Part shown: piece by piece, positions 8,018 to 15,718 of the stretch
Position numbering within the stretch: the first letter of the stretch is position 1
Layout: each line of letters opens with the position of its first letter
Assembly: GCA_012800515.1 (NCBI GenBank)
Contig: JAAZJE010000125.1
Location: 1 to 29,174 of the forward strand
DNA: 29,174 bases
Reading direction: 5' to 3'
Source of the DNA: Clostridiaceae bacterium
Lineage (GTDB): Bacteria; Bacillota; Clostridia; Saccharofermentanales; Fastidiosipilaceae
Translations under genes and position numbers: made by a program
Notes under the pieces: model-generated
Told to the model about the DNA's origin: nothing
Database searches by the model: none
Seen by the model: only the letters and a program-made list of their open reading frames with translations

Positions 8018-8026
8018 TATTATACT
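8018..8026. promoter_or_regulatory. -10-like elements between mreB and the TraX gene
   Basis: TATAAT on the minus strand (8024-8019) and TATACT on the plus strand (8021-8026) overlap in the divergent intergenic region. Neither has a convincing -35 at 17 nt. A further TATTAT on the minus strand at 7979-7974 is another possible mreB -10. Confidence 0.25.
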
Positions 8027-8070
8027 AGATAACCAAGGAAAGGGAAGGAGGGCATTAAAAGCTCCGTCCG

Positions 8071-8940
8071 ATGTTCAAACTTCTGGCCATACTGATAATG
8101 ACACTCGACCATATTGGGCACTATCTGGGTGCGACCGGCCTTCTGCCTGACACCGTCGTGCTCATCCTGCGCTTAATCGGCCGCCTGTCTTTCCCGATGT
8201 TTGTCTGGCTCCTGGCCTTGGGCTATGAGCGCACCGGCAACCTTATCCTCTATTTTCTCAGGCTCGTCGGCGTCGGTCTGCTCACACAGGCCGCGGACAT
8301 CATGCTCAACCGCTTCCTGGGAAATCCCCTGCCCGGCGCGAATATATTGTTCAGTCTGGCGGTCTACCTGGTCGCACTGTGCGCTCTCAATTTGGCCATC
8401 GACTCCGGACGCAGCATGATGCTGACGATGCAAATGTCCGCTCCTTACGCCGAGAATCTCAAGCTTCCCGTCGATCAAACCGTGCGCGTCAACTTCAACC
8501 GCTTCGAAATGCCGGCTCGGCTCGGCCTAATCATTGGTATCCTGATGCTCATCATCTGCGTTGTCGTAACCGTCGTCGCGGATTTGATGTACGGGCTCTA
8601 CGGACTAGCCATGGCTCTGCTCTTCGGACTCTACCGACGCTTTGCCGGCGGCGACGATCCGCTCAATCGGTCCGGACTGCGCGCGGCCTACTACCGCAAT
8701 CTGAGCTGTCTGTATTTAGCTTTCTGTCTGCTCGCACTGCTGGTCGATTGGCTGATCAAGAAACAGGACTTTTCTTCCGCACTCCTGCAATTCGCGGCCG
8801 TCGGGGCCGTAGCTCTGTTCCCGCTTTCGGCTAAAGAACCCAAGCCGCGCCCCCTCCTTCGCTATCTGTTTTATTTTTACTATCCCGCTCACATTCTGCT
8901 TCTGCAGATTATCGCGGCGCTACTCAGCGGCAAACTATGA
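8071..8940 (+). CDS. TraX-family integral membrane protein
   Basis: A 289-residue polytopic membrane protein. KLLAILIMTLDHIGHYLG (3-20), LRLIGRLSFPMFVWLLALGY (33-52) and VADLMYGLYGLAMALLFGLYRR match the TraX family pattern. TraX acetylates F-pilin in E. coli; chromosomal homologues in Gram-positives are unassigned and are suspected membrane acyltransferases. I count about eight hydrophobic segments, with a hydrophilic insert at about 112-150 between segments. ATG at 8071 is the only ATG available (an in-frame TAA lies at 8056), yet the best ribosome binding site, GGAGGG, is about 18 nt away, so initiation may be weak. No conjugation gene is nearby. The end is 3 bp from the convergent fumC stop. 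Confidence 0.82.
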   Translation: MFKLLAILIMTLDHIGHYLGATGLLPDTVVLILRLIGRLSFPMFVWLLALGYERTGNLILYFLRLVGVGLLTQAADIMLNRFLGNPLPGANILFSLAVYLVALCALNLAIDSGRSMMLTMQMSAPYAENLKLPVDQTVRVNFNRFEMPARLGLIIGILMLIICVVVTVVADLMYGLYGLAMALLFGLYRRFAGGDDPLNRSGLRAAYYRNLSCLYLAFCLLALLVDWLIKKQDFSSALLQFAAVGAVALFPLSAKEPKPRPLLRYLFYFYYPAHILLLQIIAALLSGKL

Positions 8941-8943
8941 CGC

Positions 8944-10308
8944 CTACTCGCGGTCGGGACGGAGCATATGGCTGGGATCAAGTGCCGCGCGAGCATCAGC
9001 TTCGCTCATATAACCCAATTTCAGCACCGCTTCTATCAGCGACGTATCCCCGGCGGCTGCCACGGACACAACTTTGGCGGCTTTGTCATAACCGATATGC
9101 GGCGTCAGCGCCGTCACGTTCATCAGAGAACGCTCCAGGTTTTCGGCGAGTTTCTTCTCGCTGACCGTCATACCCGCTACGCAGTATCTGGCGAAGCTGC
9201 GCATCGCATCGGAGAGAATCACGGTACTGTGCCAGATATTGTGAAGAATTAAAGGTGCCATCGCATTAAGCTGGAGCTGCCCGCCGGCGGAGCCCATCCC
9301 CACCGCCAAATTATTGGCCATAACCTGCGTCGTTACCATGACCATTGCCTCACACTGGGTCGGATTCACCTTGCCGGGCATAATCGAACTTCCCTTCTCA
9401 TTGGCGGGAATAATGTACTCGCCGATGCCGCAACGCGGACCGGAGGCGAGCAGACGGATGTCATTGGCCATCTTCTGCAGGCCGGTCGCCAGTGCCGTGA
9501 TCACACCGTGATACCGCGTTACCCCTTCGCGCCCGGAAAGAGCATGGAATTTGTTCGGGTTTTCCACCAATGGCAAGTCCAGCTCGCTGCCCAGAAGCGC
9601 CAATACTTTCTCGGCGAATTTCGGGTGGGTGTTGAGACCGCTGCCGACAGCCGTGCCGCCGAGAGCGGGACTGAGCAGATCTTTGAGCCCGTCCGCCAGC
9701 GCCGCCCGCGAACCGACCAGACCCTGACGCCAGGCCGAGGCCTCCTGACCGACCGTAACCGGGGTGGCGTCCTGCAGATGAGTGCGCCCCACTTTGATAA
9801 ATTCACCGCAACGCTCCTCCAAAGCGGCCAGTTCATTGATCAATTCATCCAGCGCGGGAAGAAGCAGGTCGCGACCGCCGCAGGCCAGCGTAATATCCAT
9901 CGCCGTCGGAATCACGTCGTTACTGCTCTGACCGGCATTGACATGATCGTTGGGATGCACCGACAGACCGCTGTTCTTGGAAGCGCGAATCGCTATGACC
10001 TCGTTCACATTCATATGAGTCTGCGTTCCACTGCCGGTCTGCCAAATCCTCAGGGGGAATGATGCCCGAAATTCTTCCGGATCGCTCACGGATTCCGCCA
10101 GCAACTGCTCGCAGGCCGTCCGAATCGCCTGACCTATGTCGGCGGGAATAATCCCGAGCTCGGCATTGACCCGCGCGGCGGCGGACTTTAATCGCAGTAA
10201 AATTTCCACAAACGGGATCGGCATCAAATCACTGCCGATATTGAAAAAATGCAGACTGCGAGCCGTTTCCTGCCCATACACACCATTACCCGCAAATTCC
10301 TTACCCAT
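8944..10308 (-). CDS. fumC: Fumarate hydratase, class II
   Basis: Interconverts fumarate and malate; a cytosolic homotetramer without an iron-sulfur cluster. The 454 residues match class II. The three conserved regions are present: TGSGTQTHMNVNEV, GRTHLQDATPVTVGQE (with the catalytic His) and the superfamily signature GSSIMPGKVNPTQCEA (with the catalytic Ser in its mobile loop). The C-terminus has NVTALTPHIGYDKAAK. Aspartase is a relative, but the N-terminal YGQETARSLHFF and the overall motifs favour fumarase. ATG at 10308 follows AGGGAGG by 7 nt. It lies 96 bp downstream of tgt on the same strand with no terminator visible between, so read-through from queA-tgt is possible. Confidence 0.95.
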   Translation of the reverse strand: MGKEFAGNGVYGQETARSLHFFNIGSDLMPIPFVEILLRLKSAAARVNAELGIIPADIGQAIRTACEQLLAESVSDPEEFRASFPLRIWQTGSGTQTHMNVNEVIAIRASKNSGLSVHPNDHVNAGQSSNDVIPTAMDITLACGGRDLLLPALDELINELAALEERCGEFIKVGRTHLQDATPVTVGQEASAWRQGLVGSRAALADGLKDLLSPALGGTAVGSGLNTHPKFAEKVLALLGSELDLPLVENPNKFHALSGREGVTRYHGVITALATGLQKMANDIRLLASGPRCGIGEYIIPANEKGSSIMPGKVNPTQCEAMVMVTTQVMANNLAVGMGSAGGQLQLNAMAPLILHNIWHSTVILSDAMRSFARYCVAGMTVSEKKLAENLERSLMNVTALTPHIGYDKAAKVVSVAAAGDTSLIEAVLKLGYMSEADARAALDPSHMLRPDRE

Positions 10309-10404
10309 TAGAGATCCTCCCTGTTCCTCTTCTCTCAGCTCCGTTTCGGCTGACTTTATTATCTTCCGCTATCCAGATTAGCGTCTCTTCTCACATATGT
10401 CTAC

Positions 10405-11556
10405 TCATATTTGCGCTTTAACTGTACCCGGGCTCCAATCAGCCAGAAATTCGTCCTTAAAGCTCGTAAAGCTGTCGGCCGCGATCGCCGCCCGTACCTC
10501 CCGCATCAGTTGCGCCAAAAAGTGCAGATTGTGGATACTCGTCAGACGCAAGCCGAAGGCCTCGCGCGCCTTGATTAAATGCCGGACATACGCGCGGGAA
10601 TAATTTTGACAGGCGTAGCAGGTACACTCCGCATCGATCGGATTGTAGTCGCGGGCATAAATCGCGTCGCGGACGATCAGACGACCGTGCCGGGTCAGGA
10701 CGGTGCCGTTCCGGGCGATCCGCGTCGGATCGACGCAATCGAACATATCGACACCGCGCGCCACCGCCTCCAGGATATAATCGGAAGTCCCCACCCCCAT
10801 CAGATAACGCGGCTTACCGCTCGGCAGCAGCGGCATCACTGCTTCCAGCATCTCCAACATCAGCGGAAACGGCTCGCCCACACTGAGTCCCCCGATCCCG
10901 TATCCGGGCAGATCAAAGGAGGTAATTTCCCGGGCGCTTTGCCGTCGCAGGTCGGCGTACATACCGCCCTGAACGATTCCGAACAGTGCCTGTTCCGCTT
11001 TTCCCGAAGCTGTCTGTGTCTTAATGCAACGCTCCAGCCAACGCGTGGTTCGGGCCGCCGAACGAACTATGTAATCCCGCTCCGCCGGATAAGGCGCGCA
11101 TTCATCGAAAGCCATGATAATATCGGCCCCCAAATCAGCCTGGATCTGCATCGATTTCTCCGGGGTCAGGAGATGGCGCGATCCGTCCGTGTGAGCGCGG
11201 AAATTCACCCCCTCCTCGGTAATATGGCGCAAATCGCTGAGGCTGAAGACCTGGAACCCGCCACTGTCCGTGAGAATCGTCCGCGGCCAGTTCATGAACT
11301 TATGCAAACCGCCGGCTTCGCGAACGATATCCTCACCGGGTCGCATCCATAGGTGGTAGGTATTGGCGAGAATCACCTCGGCGCCGATCGCCATGGTCTC
11401 CTCCGGCGCGAGCATCTTCACCGCCGCCTGCGTTCCCACCGGCATAAAGGCCGGGGTTTGGATACTCCCATGCGGCGTATGTAAAATCCCCAGTCTGGCG
11501 CCGGACTGTTTGCAGGTGTGCAGAAGTTCGAATTTAAACCACTTTTCTTTATTCAT
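10405..11556 (-). CDS. tgt: Queuine/preQ1 tRNA-ribosyltransferase (TGT)
   Basis: Exchanges guanine-34 of GUN-anticodon tRNAs for preQ1 in queuosine synthesis. The product has 383 residues. ILTDSGGFQVFSL carries the proton-handling Asp97, FDCVDPTRIARNG the nucleophile Asp273, and GIVQGGMYADLR and GIGGLSVGE line the base pocket. The zinc site is Cys311, Cys313, Cys316 (ECTCYAC) and His342 (SIHNLHF). I chose ATG 11556 rather than an in-frame ATG at 11625 because GAGAGGG lies 5 nt upstream and homology begins at residue 3. It overlaps the queA stop by 8 bp (ATGAATAA), so the two queuosine enzymes are translationally coupled. Confidence 0.97.
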   Translation of the reverse strand: MNKEKWFKFELLHTCKQSGARLGILHTPHGSIQTPAFMPVGTQAAVKMLAPEETMAIGAEVILANTYHLWMRPGEDIVREAGGLHKFMNWPRTILTDSGGFQVFSLSDLRHITEEGVNFRAHTDGSRHLLTPEKSMQIQADLGADIIMAFDECAPYPAERDYIVRSAARTTRWLERCIKTQTASGKAEQALFGIVQGGMYADLRRQSAREITSFDLPGYGIGGLSVGEPFPLMLEMLEAVMPLLPSGKPRYLMGVGTSDYILEAVARGVDMFDCVDPTRIARNGTVLTRHGRLIVRDAIYARDYNPIDAECTCYACQNYSRAYVRHLIKAREAFGLRLTSIHNLHFLAQLMREVRAAIAADSFTSFKDEFLADWSPGTVKAQI

Positions 11557-12679
11557 CGTTTCCCTCTCGAGGTGTCCGCGGCAGGTCGGGCAATGTTGCC
11601 AAAGGCCGTAACTCCGCCGGGTCATTATAGCTCAGAGCCGCCGGGTCGCGGGCCCGCTCAATGAACATGGCGTCGCCGAAGGAAAAAAAGCGATAGCCGC
11701 TCGCCACGGCATGCCGATAAGCCGCCAGAATCGTCTGCCGCCCGGCCAGAGCGGCAACCAGCATCAACAAAGTAGACTGCGGTAGATGGAAATTCGTGAT
11801 CAGCGCATCAAAGGCGCGGATTTCGTATCTAGGATAAATAAAGATATCCGTTCGCCCCTCCTCCGCCCGGACGCGTCCGTCGGCGTCGCAAACGCTTTCC
11901 AGCACTCGGGCGCTGGTCGTACCGCAGGCAATCACGCGTCTGCCGCGCGCCCTAGCCGCATTGATTCTCTCCGCCGCCGCGGCCGACAGAGAAAAATATT
12001 CGCTGTGCATGGTATGCTCTTCTATGCTGTCCGTGCTCACGGGTCGAAAGGTGCCCGTACCGACATGCAGGGTCAGGTTGACGATATCTATGCCGGCGGC
12101 GCGGATTTCGTCGAGAAGCCGCGGCGTGAAATGCAGACCGGCGGTCGGCGCGGCGGCCGAACCGTCCACGGAAGCGTAAACCGTCTGATAGCGTTCTTCG
12201 TCGGACAATTCGGTGTGGATATACGGCGGCAAAGGCACGTGCCCGACTTCGGCCAAAAGCGTCTCGAACACACCTTCATAAGCGAATTCGATCAGGCGAT
12301 GCCCTTCCGACAATATGTCGACAATAACACCGGTCAATTTCCCCGGCGCAAAAATAATTTGTGCTCCGGGACGCAGGCGCCGGCCCGGCCTGACGAGACA
12401 CACCCAGCGGCGCAGATCGCGACGTTCCAAGAGCAGGCATTCGACGGCTATTCCAGTATCCGTCTTGTGACCCAAGAGACGTGCCGGCAAGACCCGGGTA
12501 TCGTTCATAACCAGGCAGTCGCCGGGACACAGGAAGCGCGGCAAATCCCAAAAGCGGCAATCGGCATAGACACGGCGATCCGGGCTCAAATACAGCAGGC
12601 GCGACTGATCCCGTTGCGGCAAAGGTACCTGAGCGATCTGTTCCGGCGGCAAATCGTAGTAAAAATCTTTCGTTTGCAT
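11549..12679 (-). CDS. queA: S-adenosylmethionine:tRNA ribosyltransferase-isomerase
   Basis: Adds the epoxycyclopentane ring, from the ribosyl part of SAM, to preQ1 on tRNA, giving epoxyqueuosine; it acts directly after Tgt. The 376 residues have the family length. Recognisable motifs are FYYDLPPEQIAQVPLPQRDQ (6-25), VMNDTRVLPARL, PTAGLHFTPRLLDEI and LHVGTGTFRPV, followed by ITNFHLPQSTLLML and the C-terminal FFSFGDAMFIER. ATG at 12679 fits the family N-terminus. The only GGAGG is 17 nt away, while a perfect extended -10 ends 7 nt before the ATG, so the mRNA may be leaderless. The gene is divergent from dapA. Confidence 0.97.
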   Translation of the reverse strand: MQTKDFYYDLPPEQIAQVPLPQRDQSRLLYLSPDRRVYADCRFWDLPRFLCPGDCLVMNDTRVLPARLLGHKTDTGIAVECLLLERRDLRRWVCLVRPGRRLRPGAQIIFAPGKLTGVIVDILSEGHRLIEFAYEGVFETLLAEVGHVPLPPYIHTELSDEERYQTVYASVDGSAAAPTAGLHFTPRLLDEIRAAGIDIVNLTLHVGTGTFRPVSTDSIEEHTMHSEYFSLSAAAAERINAARARGRRVIACGTTSARVLESVCDADGRVRAEEGRTDIFIYPRYEIRAFDALITNFHLPQSTLLMLVAALAGRQTILAAYRHAVASGYRFFSFGDAMFIERARDPAALSYNDPAELRPLATLPDLPRTPREGNDE

Positions 12680-12686
12680 ACGCGCT

Positions 12687-12695
12687 ATTATAACA
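12687..12695 (-). promoter_or_regulatory. Extended -10 promoter abutting the queA start
   Basis: On the minus strand TGT followed by TATAAT (12695-12687) is a perfect extended -10 motif. No -35 resembling TTGACA is present at 16-18 nt, which extended -10 promoters can do without. Seven nt separate the hexamer from the ATG at 12679, so transcription is predicted to begin at or next to the start codon. Confidence 0.55.
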
Positions 12696-12726
12696 GCCTC
12701 CGCAGCCCGAAAATGTGCAAAACCGG

Positions 12727-12755
12727 TTGAATGACACCGCAATCGGTGTTATTAT
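12727..12755 (+). promoter_or_regulatory. Predicted dapA promoter with palindromic spacer
   Basis: TTGAAT (12727-12732) and TATTAT (12750-12755) are separated by 17 nt. The spacer holds a perfect inverted repeat, ACACCG (12734-12739), CAAT, CGGTGT (12744-12749), which would place a dimeric repressor exactly between the two hexamers. The predicted transcription start is near 12762, about 31 nt before the dapA ATG. Confidence 0.55.
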
Positions 12756-12792
12756 TCTTTCTCAAACGATATCGGAAGTGAGGGTTCAAAAA

Positions 12793-13671
12793 ATGCGCAG
12801 ACCTATTTTTACCGGAGCGGGGGTAGCCATTGTGACTCCGTTTACCGAGGAAGGACCGAATTACGAAGTTCTGGCTCAGTTGTGTGAATGGCAAATCGAT
12901 TCCGGAACCGACGCGATAATCATCACCGGCACTACCGGCGAGGCCTCCACCATGCCGGACGCGGAACATGTCGACGTCATCCGCGAATGTTGCGATATAG
13001 TCGCCGGGCGCGTTCCGGTTATCGCCGGTACAGGAAGCAACGACACGGCGCACGCAATCAACCTAGCTAAAATGGCCGAGGCGGCCGGAGCCGACGCCCT
13101 GCTGTGCGTGACGCCCTACTACAATAAAGCGACCCAGGACGGCCTGGTTCAGCATTTCGGAGCAACCGCCGAGAACGTTGATATTCCGATCATTCTCTAC
13201 AATGTGCCTTCGCGTACCAACCTGAATATCAATCCGGAGACCTACCTGGCCCTGGCCGAGCATGAGAACATCGTCGGCATCAAAGAATGTAACATCCATC
13301 AGGTCGCCAAGACACAGGCCCTGTGCGACGGTGCATACGATATTTACTCCGGCGAGGATGCCTTGGTCATTCCGCTGATGTCGCTCGGCGGCAAGGGCGT
13401 CATATCGGTCGCCGCCAATATCATCCCCGGACGCATCGCCAATATGGTTCACAATTGGTTCGACGGCAATTACGAGCAAGCACAACAGGAGCAAATCGAC
13501 CTGATTCACCTGATCGACATTCTCTTCTGCGAGGTCAATCCGATCCCGGTCAAAACAGCGCTGAGACTGATGGGATATGATGTCGGTCCCTGCCGCCTGC
13601 CGCTGAGCGAACTAAGTCCGACCAATAAATCGAAATTGGCCTATATGTTGCACGAATACGGCATCATCTGA
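12793..13671 (+). CDS. dapA: 4-hydroxy-tetrahydrodipicolinate synthase
   Basis: Condenses pyruvate with aspartate semialdehyde, the first committed step to diaminopimelate and lysine. It is a TIM-barrel aldolase of 292 residues. Family residues are in place: Thr47/Thr48 in TGTTGEAST, Tyr110 in TPYYNKATQ, Tyr136 and Arg141 in YNVPSRT, and the Schiff-base Lys164 in GIKECNI. ATG at 12793 follows AGGG by 8 nt; an in-frame GTG at 12778 and an ATG at 12715 are unlikely because the latter precedes the promoter. dapB starts 14 bp after the stop. No lysine riboswitch is recognisable in the short leader; a promoter palindrome is the only regulatory signal seen. Confidence 0.97.
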   Translation: MRRPIFTGAGVAIVTPFTEEGPNYEVLAQLCEWQIDSGTDAIIITGTTGEASTMPDAEHVDVIRECCDIVAGRVPVIAGTGSNDTAHAINLAKMAEAAGADALLCVTPYYNKATQDGLVQHFGATAENVDIPIILYNVPSRTNLNINPETYLALAEHENIVGIKECNIHQVAKTQALCDGAYDIYSGEDALVIPLMSLGGKGVISVAANIIPGRIANMVHNWFDGNYEQAQQEQIDLIHLIDILFCEVNPIPVKTALRLMGYDVGPCRLPLSELSPTNKSKLAYMLHEYGII

Positions 13672-13685
13672 GACGGAGGAACTCT

Positions 13686-14483
13686 ATGTTGCGTATATTA
13701 TTGGCCGGCATTTTCGGCCGCATGGGAACCGAACTGAAAAAGCTGATTGAAGCGACACCGGATCTCGAACTGGCCGGCGGGATCGATCCCCTGGCGACAG
13801 ATGCAACGAATCCTCTCGCCGCTTACCCGATCTTTTCCGCGGCGGTGACCTGCGACTGCGCTTACGACGTCCTAATCGACTTTTCCCATCCCTCCGCTCT
13901 CTCCGGCATCATAGACCTAACCGAACGCACCCGTCGGCCGGCGGTGATCGCCACGACCGGACACGACGCCGCGGCTATAGCCAGGCTCAGGGAAGCGGCG
14001 CGCAATACGCCGATTCTCCAATCCGGAAATATGTCCCTGGGCATCAATTTACTCTTATCATTGGTACGACGCGCCGCCGCCGTTCTCTATCCCGGCTTTG
14101 ACCCGGAGATTGTCGAGATACATCATCGCAATAAATTGGACGCACCTTCCGGTACTGCCTACATGTTGGCGGATGCACTGCGGGAAGGCGCCTCCCGAGC
14201 TACAGCCGAGGACGAGAGTACCGATACGAACACGCTCGAACTCGTTTACGATCGCCATGAGCGCCGCGGTGTCCGCCCCGTTCCCGAGATCGGCATCCAT
14301 TCTCTGCGCGGCGGAACGGTTCCCGGTGAGCACGCGGTCATTTTCGCTGGCGAACATGAGGTTATAACTCTGTCGCATCGTGCCGAGTCGCGCGACATCT
14401 TCGCCCACGGAGCGATTAAAGCAGCCCGTTGGCTGGTAACCAAAACGCCCGGCTTTTACACGATGGATAACCTGTTCAACTGA
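13686..14483 (+). CDS. dapB: 4-hydroxy-tetrahydrodipicolinate reductase
   Basis: Reduces the DapA product with NAD(P)H to tetrahydrodipicolinate. The 265 residues match the family. The nucleotide-binding motif is AGIFGRMG (7-14), with VIATTGHD (87-94) as the next conserved block. The catalytic segment EIHHRNKLDAPSGTA (144-158) has the catalytic His146 and Lys150, and HSLRGGTVPGEHAVIFAGEHE is the C-terminal signature. ATG at 13686 is preceded by ACGGAGGA. It lies 14 bp after dapA, clearly the same operon. No terminator is visible in the 75 bp before the next gene. Confidence 0.97.
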   Translation: MLRILLAGIFGRMGTELKKLIEATPDLELAGGIDPLATDATNPLAAYPIFSAAVTCDCAYDVLIDFSHPSALSGIIDLTERTRRPAVIATTGHDAAAIARLREAARNTPILQSGNMSLGINLLLSLVRRAAAVLYPGFDPEIVEIHHRNKLDAPSGTAYMLADALREGASRATAEDESTDTNTLELVYDRHERRGVRPVPEIGIHSLRGGTVPGEHAVIFAGEHEVITLSHRAESRDIFAHGAIKAARWLVTKTPGFYTMDNLFN

Positions 14484-14558
14484 ATAAAAGCTCAAACGGC
14501 TGGTATGCATGAATCTCTGACCTGTATATAAGGCTTGTAAAACGAAACGGAGGCGCCT

Positions 14559-15677
14559 ATGTTTAAACCATTATCTGAAATAGATAAGCATTTACCAATG
14601 CCGCCGGGCGGTGAAAATGACCTATACCTGTCGGCCGATCAGGCACCGCTTGAGATGACCGGACAAGTACCGGGACCGCGCGACGGATATCGTCGTCTCG
14701 ATCACGCTCGAGTCGCGTTGCTGGCCGCACAGGGCGTCAATGAAGGAGCTCAAGGTTTGTTAGGTAACCCTGCCGGTGTGACCGTACGTTTCCGGACCGA
14801 CTCGCCTACCATTGCACTTTCCGTCCGTCTGGGAAACCTCGTTCATTTTTCGCATTTTGCGCTGACCGGGAGTCGCGGAATTGCCGTTTATGTCGGATCC
14901 GGTACCGATCGCCGCTTTATGGGTGTTTCACACCCTGAACCGGCTCCGGAGGTTGTTCATACTGCCAGAATACAGCCCGTCGAGTCGGATCTTCCTCCGG
15001 CAGTTCTGATCAACGGCCGCGCAATGCGCGAATGGCAGCTCTATCTACCTATTTACAATGATTTAGAGGCATTGGCTGTCGGTGTTGCACGGGGCTCGAC
15101 AATAATTCCGCCGGCTCCGTACACATATCAGAAACCTATTCTTTTTTATGGTTCCTCTATTACTCAAGGCGGGTGCGCCAGCCATCCCGGCAACACCTAT
15201 ACTGCTATGGTAACCCGTTGGTTAGATATTCCTCAGATAAACCTCGGCTTCTCGGGTTCCGCCAAAGGAGAGCTCGCTATGGCCGATTTGATCGCCGCCC
15301 AAGACATAGCTTGTTTCGTTATGGATCTCGATCACAATATGGAATCAGTCGATGCCCTGCGCGAACGTCACGAGCCTTTCTTCAAACGGGTACGCGAAGC
15401 ACAACCGGACCTACCCGTCATTATCATGACAAAGCCGGATTTTGAATTCGGTATTGAGCTGAATAAGCAACGCCGCCGAGTTATCCGCAAAACTTATCTC
15501 AACGCAGTGCGGGCGGGTGACCGTAGGGTCTGGTTTGTCGACGGCCAAACGCTGTTCGGCAAACGCGGTCGTGACAGCTGCACGGTCGATCGCTGTCATC
15601 CGAATGATCTGGGATTCTACCGCATGGCCAGGCACATAGAGCCGCTTTTGCGCTCGATTCTAAACGGGCAAGCCTAG
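14559..15677 (+). CDS. SGNH/GDSL-like hydrolase with N-terminal GxDLY-type beta domain
   Basis: A 372-residue protein resembling the two-domain SGNH esterases (GxDLY N-terminal domain plus Lipase_GDSL_3). The N-terminal part (about 20-180) has VTVRFRTDSPTIALSV and a GIAVYVG in place of the usual GxDLY. The SGNH domain (about 190-370) shows block I FYGSSITQGG with the nucleophile Ser, block II LGFSGSAKGE, block III MDLDHNME with Asn and block V DRCHPNDLG with Asp and His, so the catalytic set looks complete. There is no signal peptide, so it is probably cytosolic; a carbohydrate or acyl-ester substrate is a guess. ATG at 14559 follows GGAGG by 6 nt. It lies 75 bp after dapB and may be read from that operon. 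Confidence 0.82.
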   Translation: MFKPLSEIDKHLPMPPGGENDLYLSADQAPLEMTGQVPGPRDGYRRLDHARVALLAAQGVNEGAQGLLGNPAGVTVRFRTDSPTIALSVRLGNLVHFSHFALTGSRGIAVYVGSGTDRRFMGVSHPEPAPEVVHTARIQPVESDLPPAVLINGRAMREWQLYLPIYNDLEALAVGVARGSTIIPPAPYTYQKPILFYGSSITQGGCASHPGNTYTAMVTRWLDIPQINLGFSGSAKGELAMADLIAAQDIACFVMDLDHNMESVDALRERHEPFFKRVREAQPDLPVIIMTKPDFEFGIELNKQRRRVIRKTYLNAVRAGDRRVWFVDGQTLFGKRGRDSCTVDRCHPNDLGFYRMARHIEPLLRSILNGQA

Positions 15678-15718
15678 CCGTTTTTGAATGCCCGGTCTTT
15701 GCACGGGCGGGGTATCGG

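Noticed and set aside
10579..11352. Plus-strand open frame of about 257 codons
   Set aside because: It is antisense to tgt, which is clearly coding; no ribosome binding site or domain is visible.
11786..12730. Long plus-strand open frame of about 314 codons
   Set aside because: It lies antisense to queA, whose family motifs are complete; the translated frame has no recognisable domain and has the skewed Arg/Gln-rich composition of a shadow frame.
12734..12763. ACACCG/CGGTGT hairpin followed by T-rich sequence read as a terminator before dapA
   Set aside because: It fits exactly between well-spaced -35 and -10 hexamers, the run of T is interrupted, and no plus-strand gene lies upstream to be terminated.
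15690..15708. Hairpin GCCCG/CGGGC between the SGNH and YesL-like genes
   Set aside because: The stem has only 5 bp and no U-tract follows on either strand, so I do not call it a terminator.
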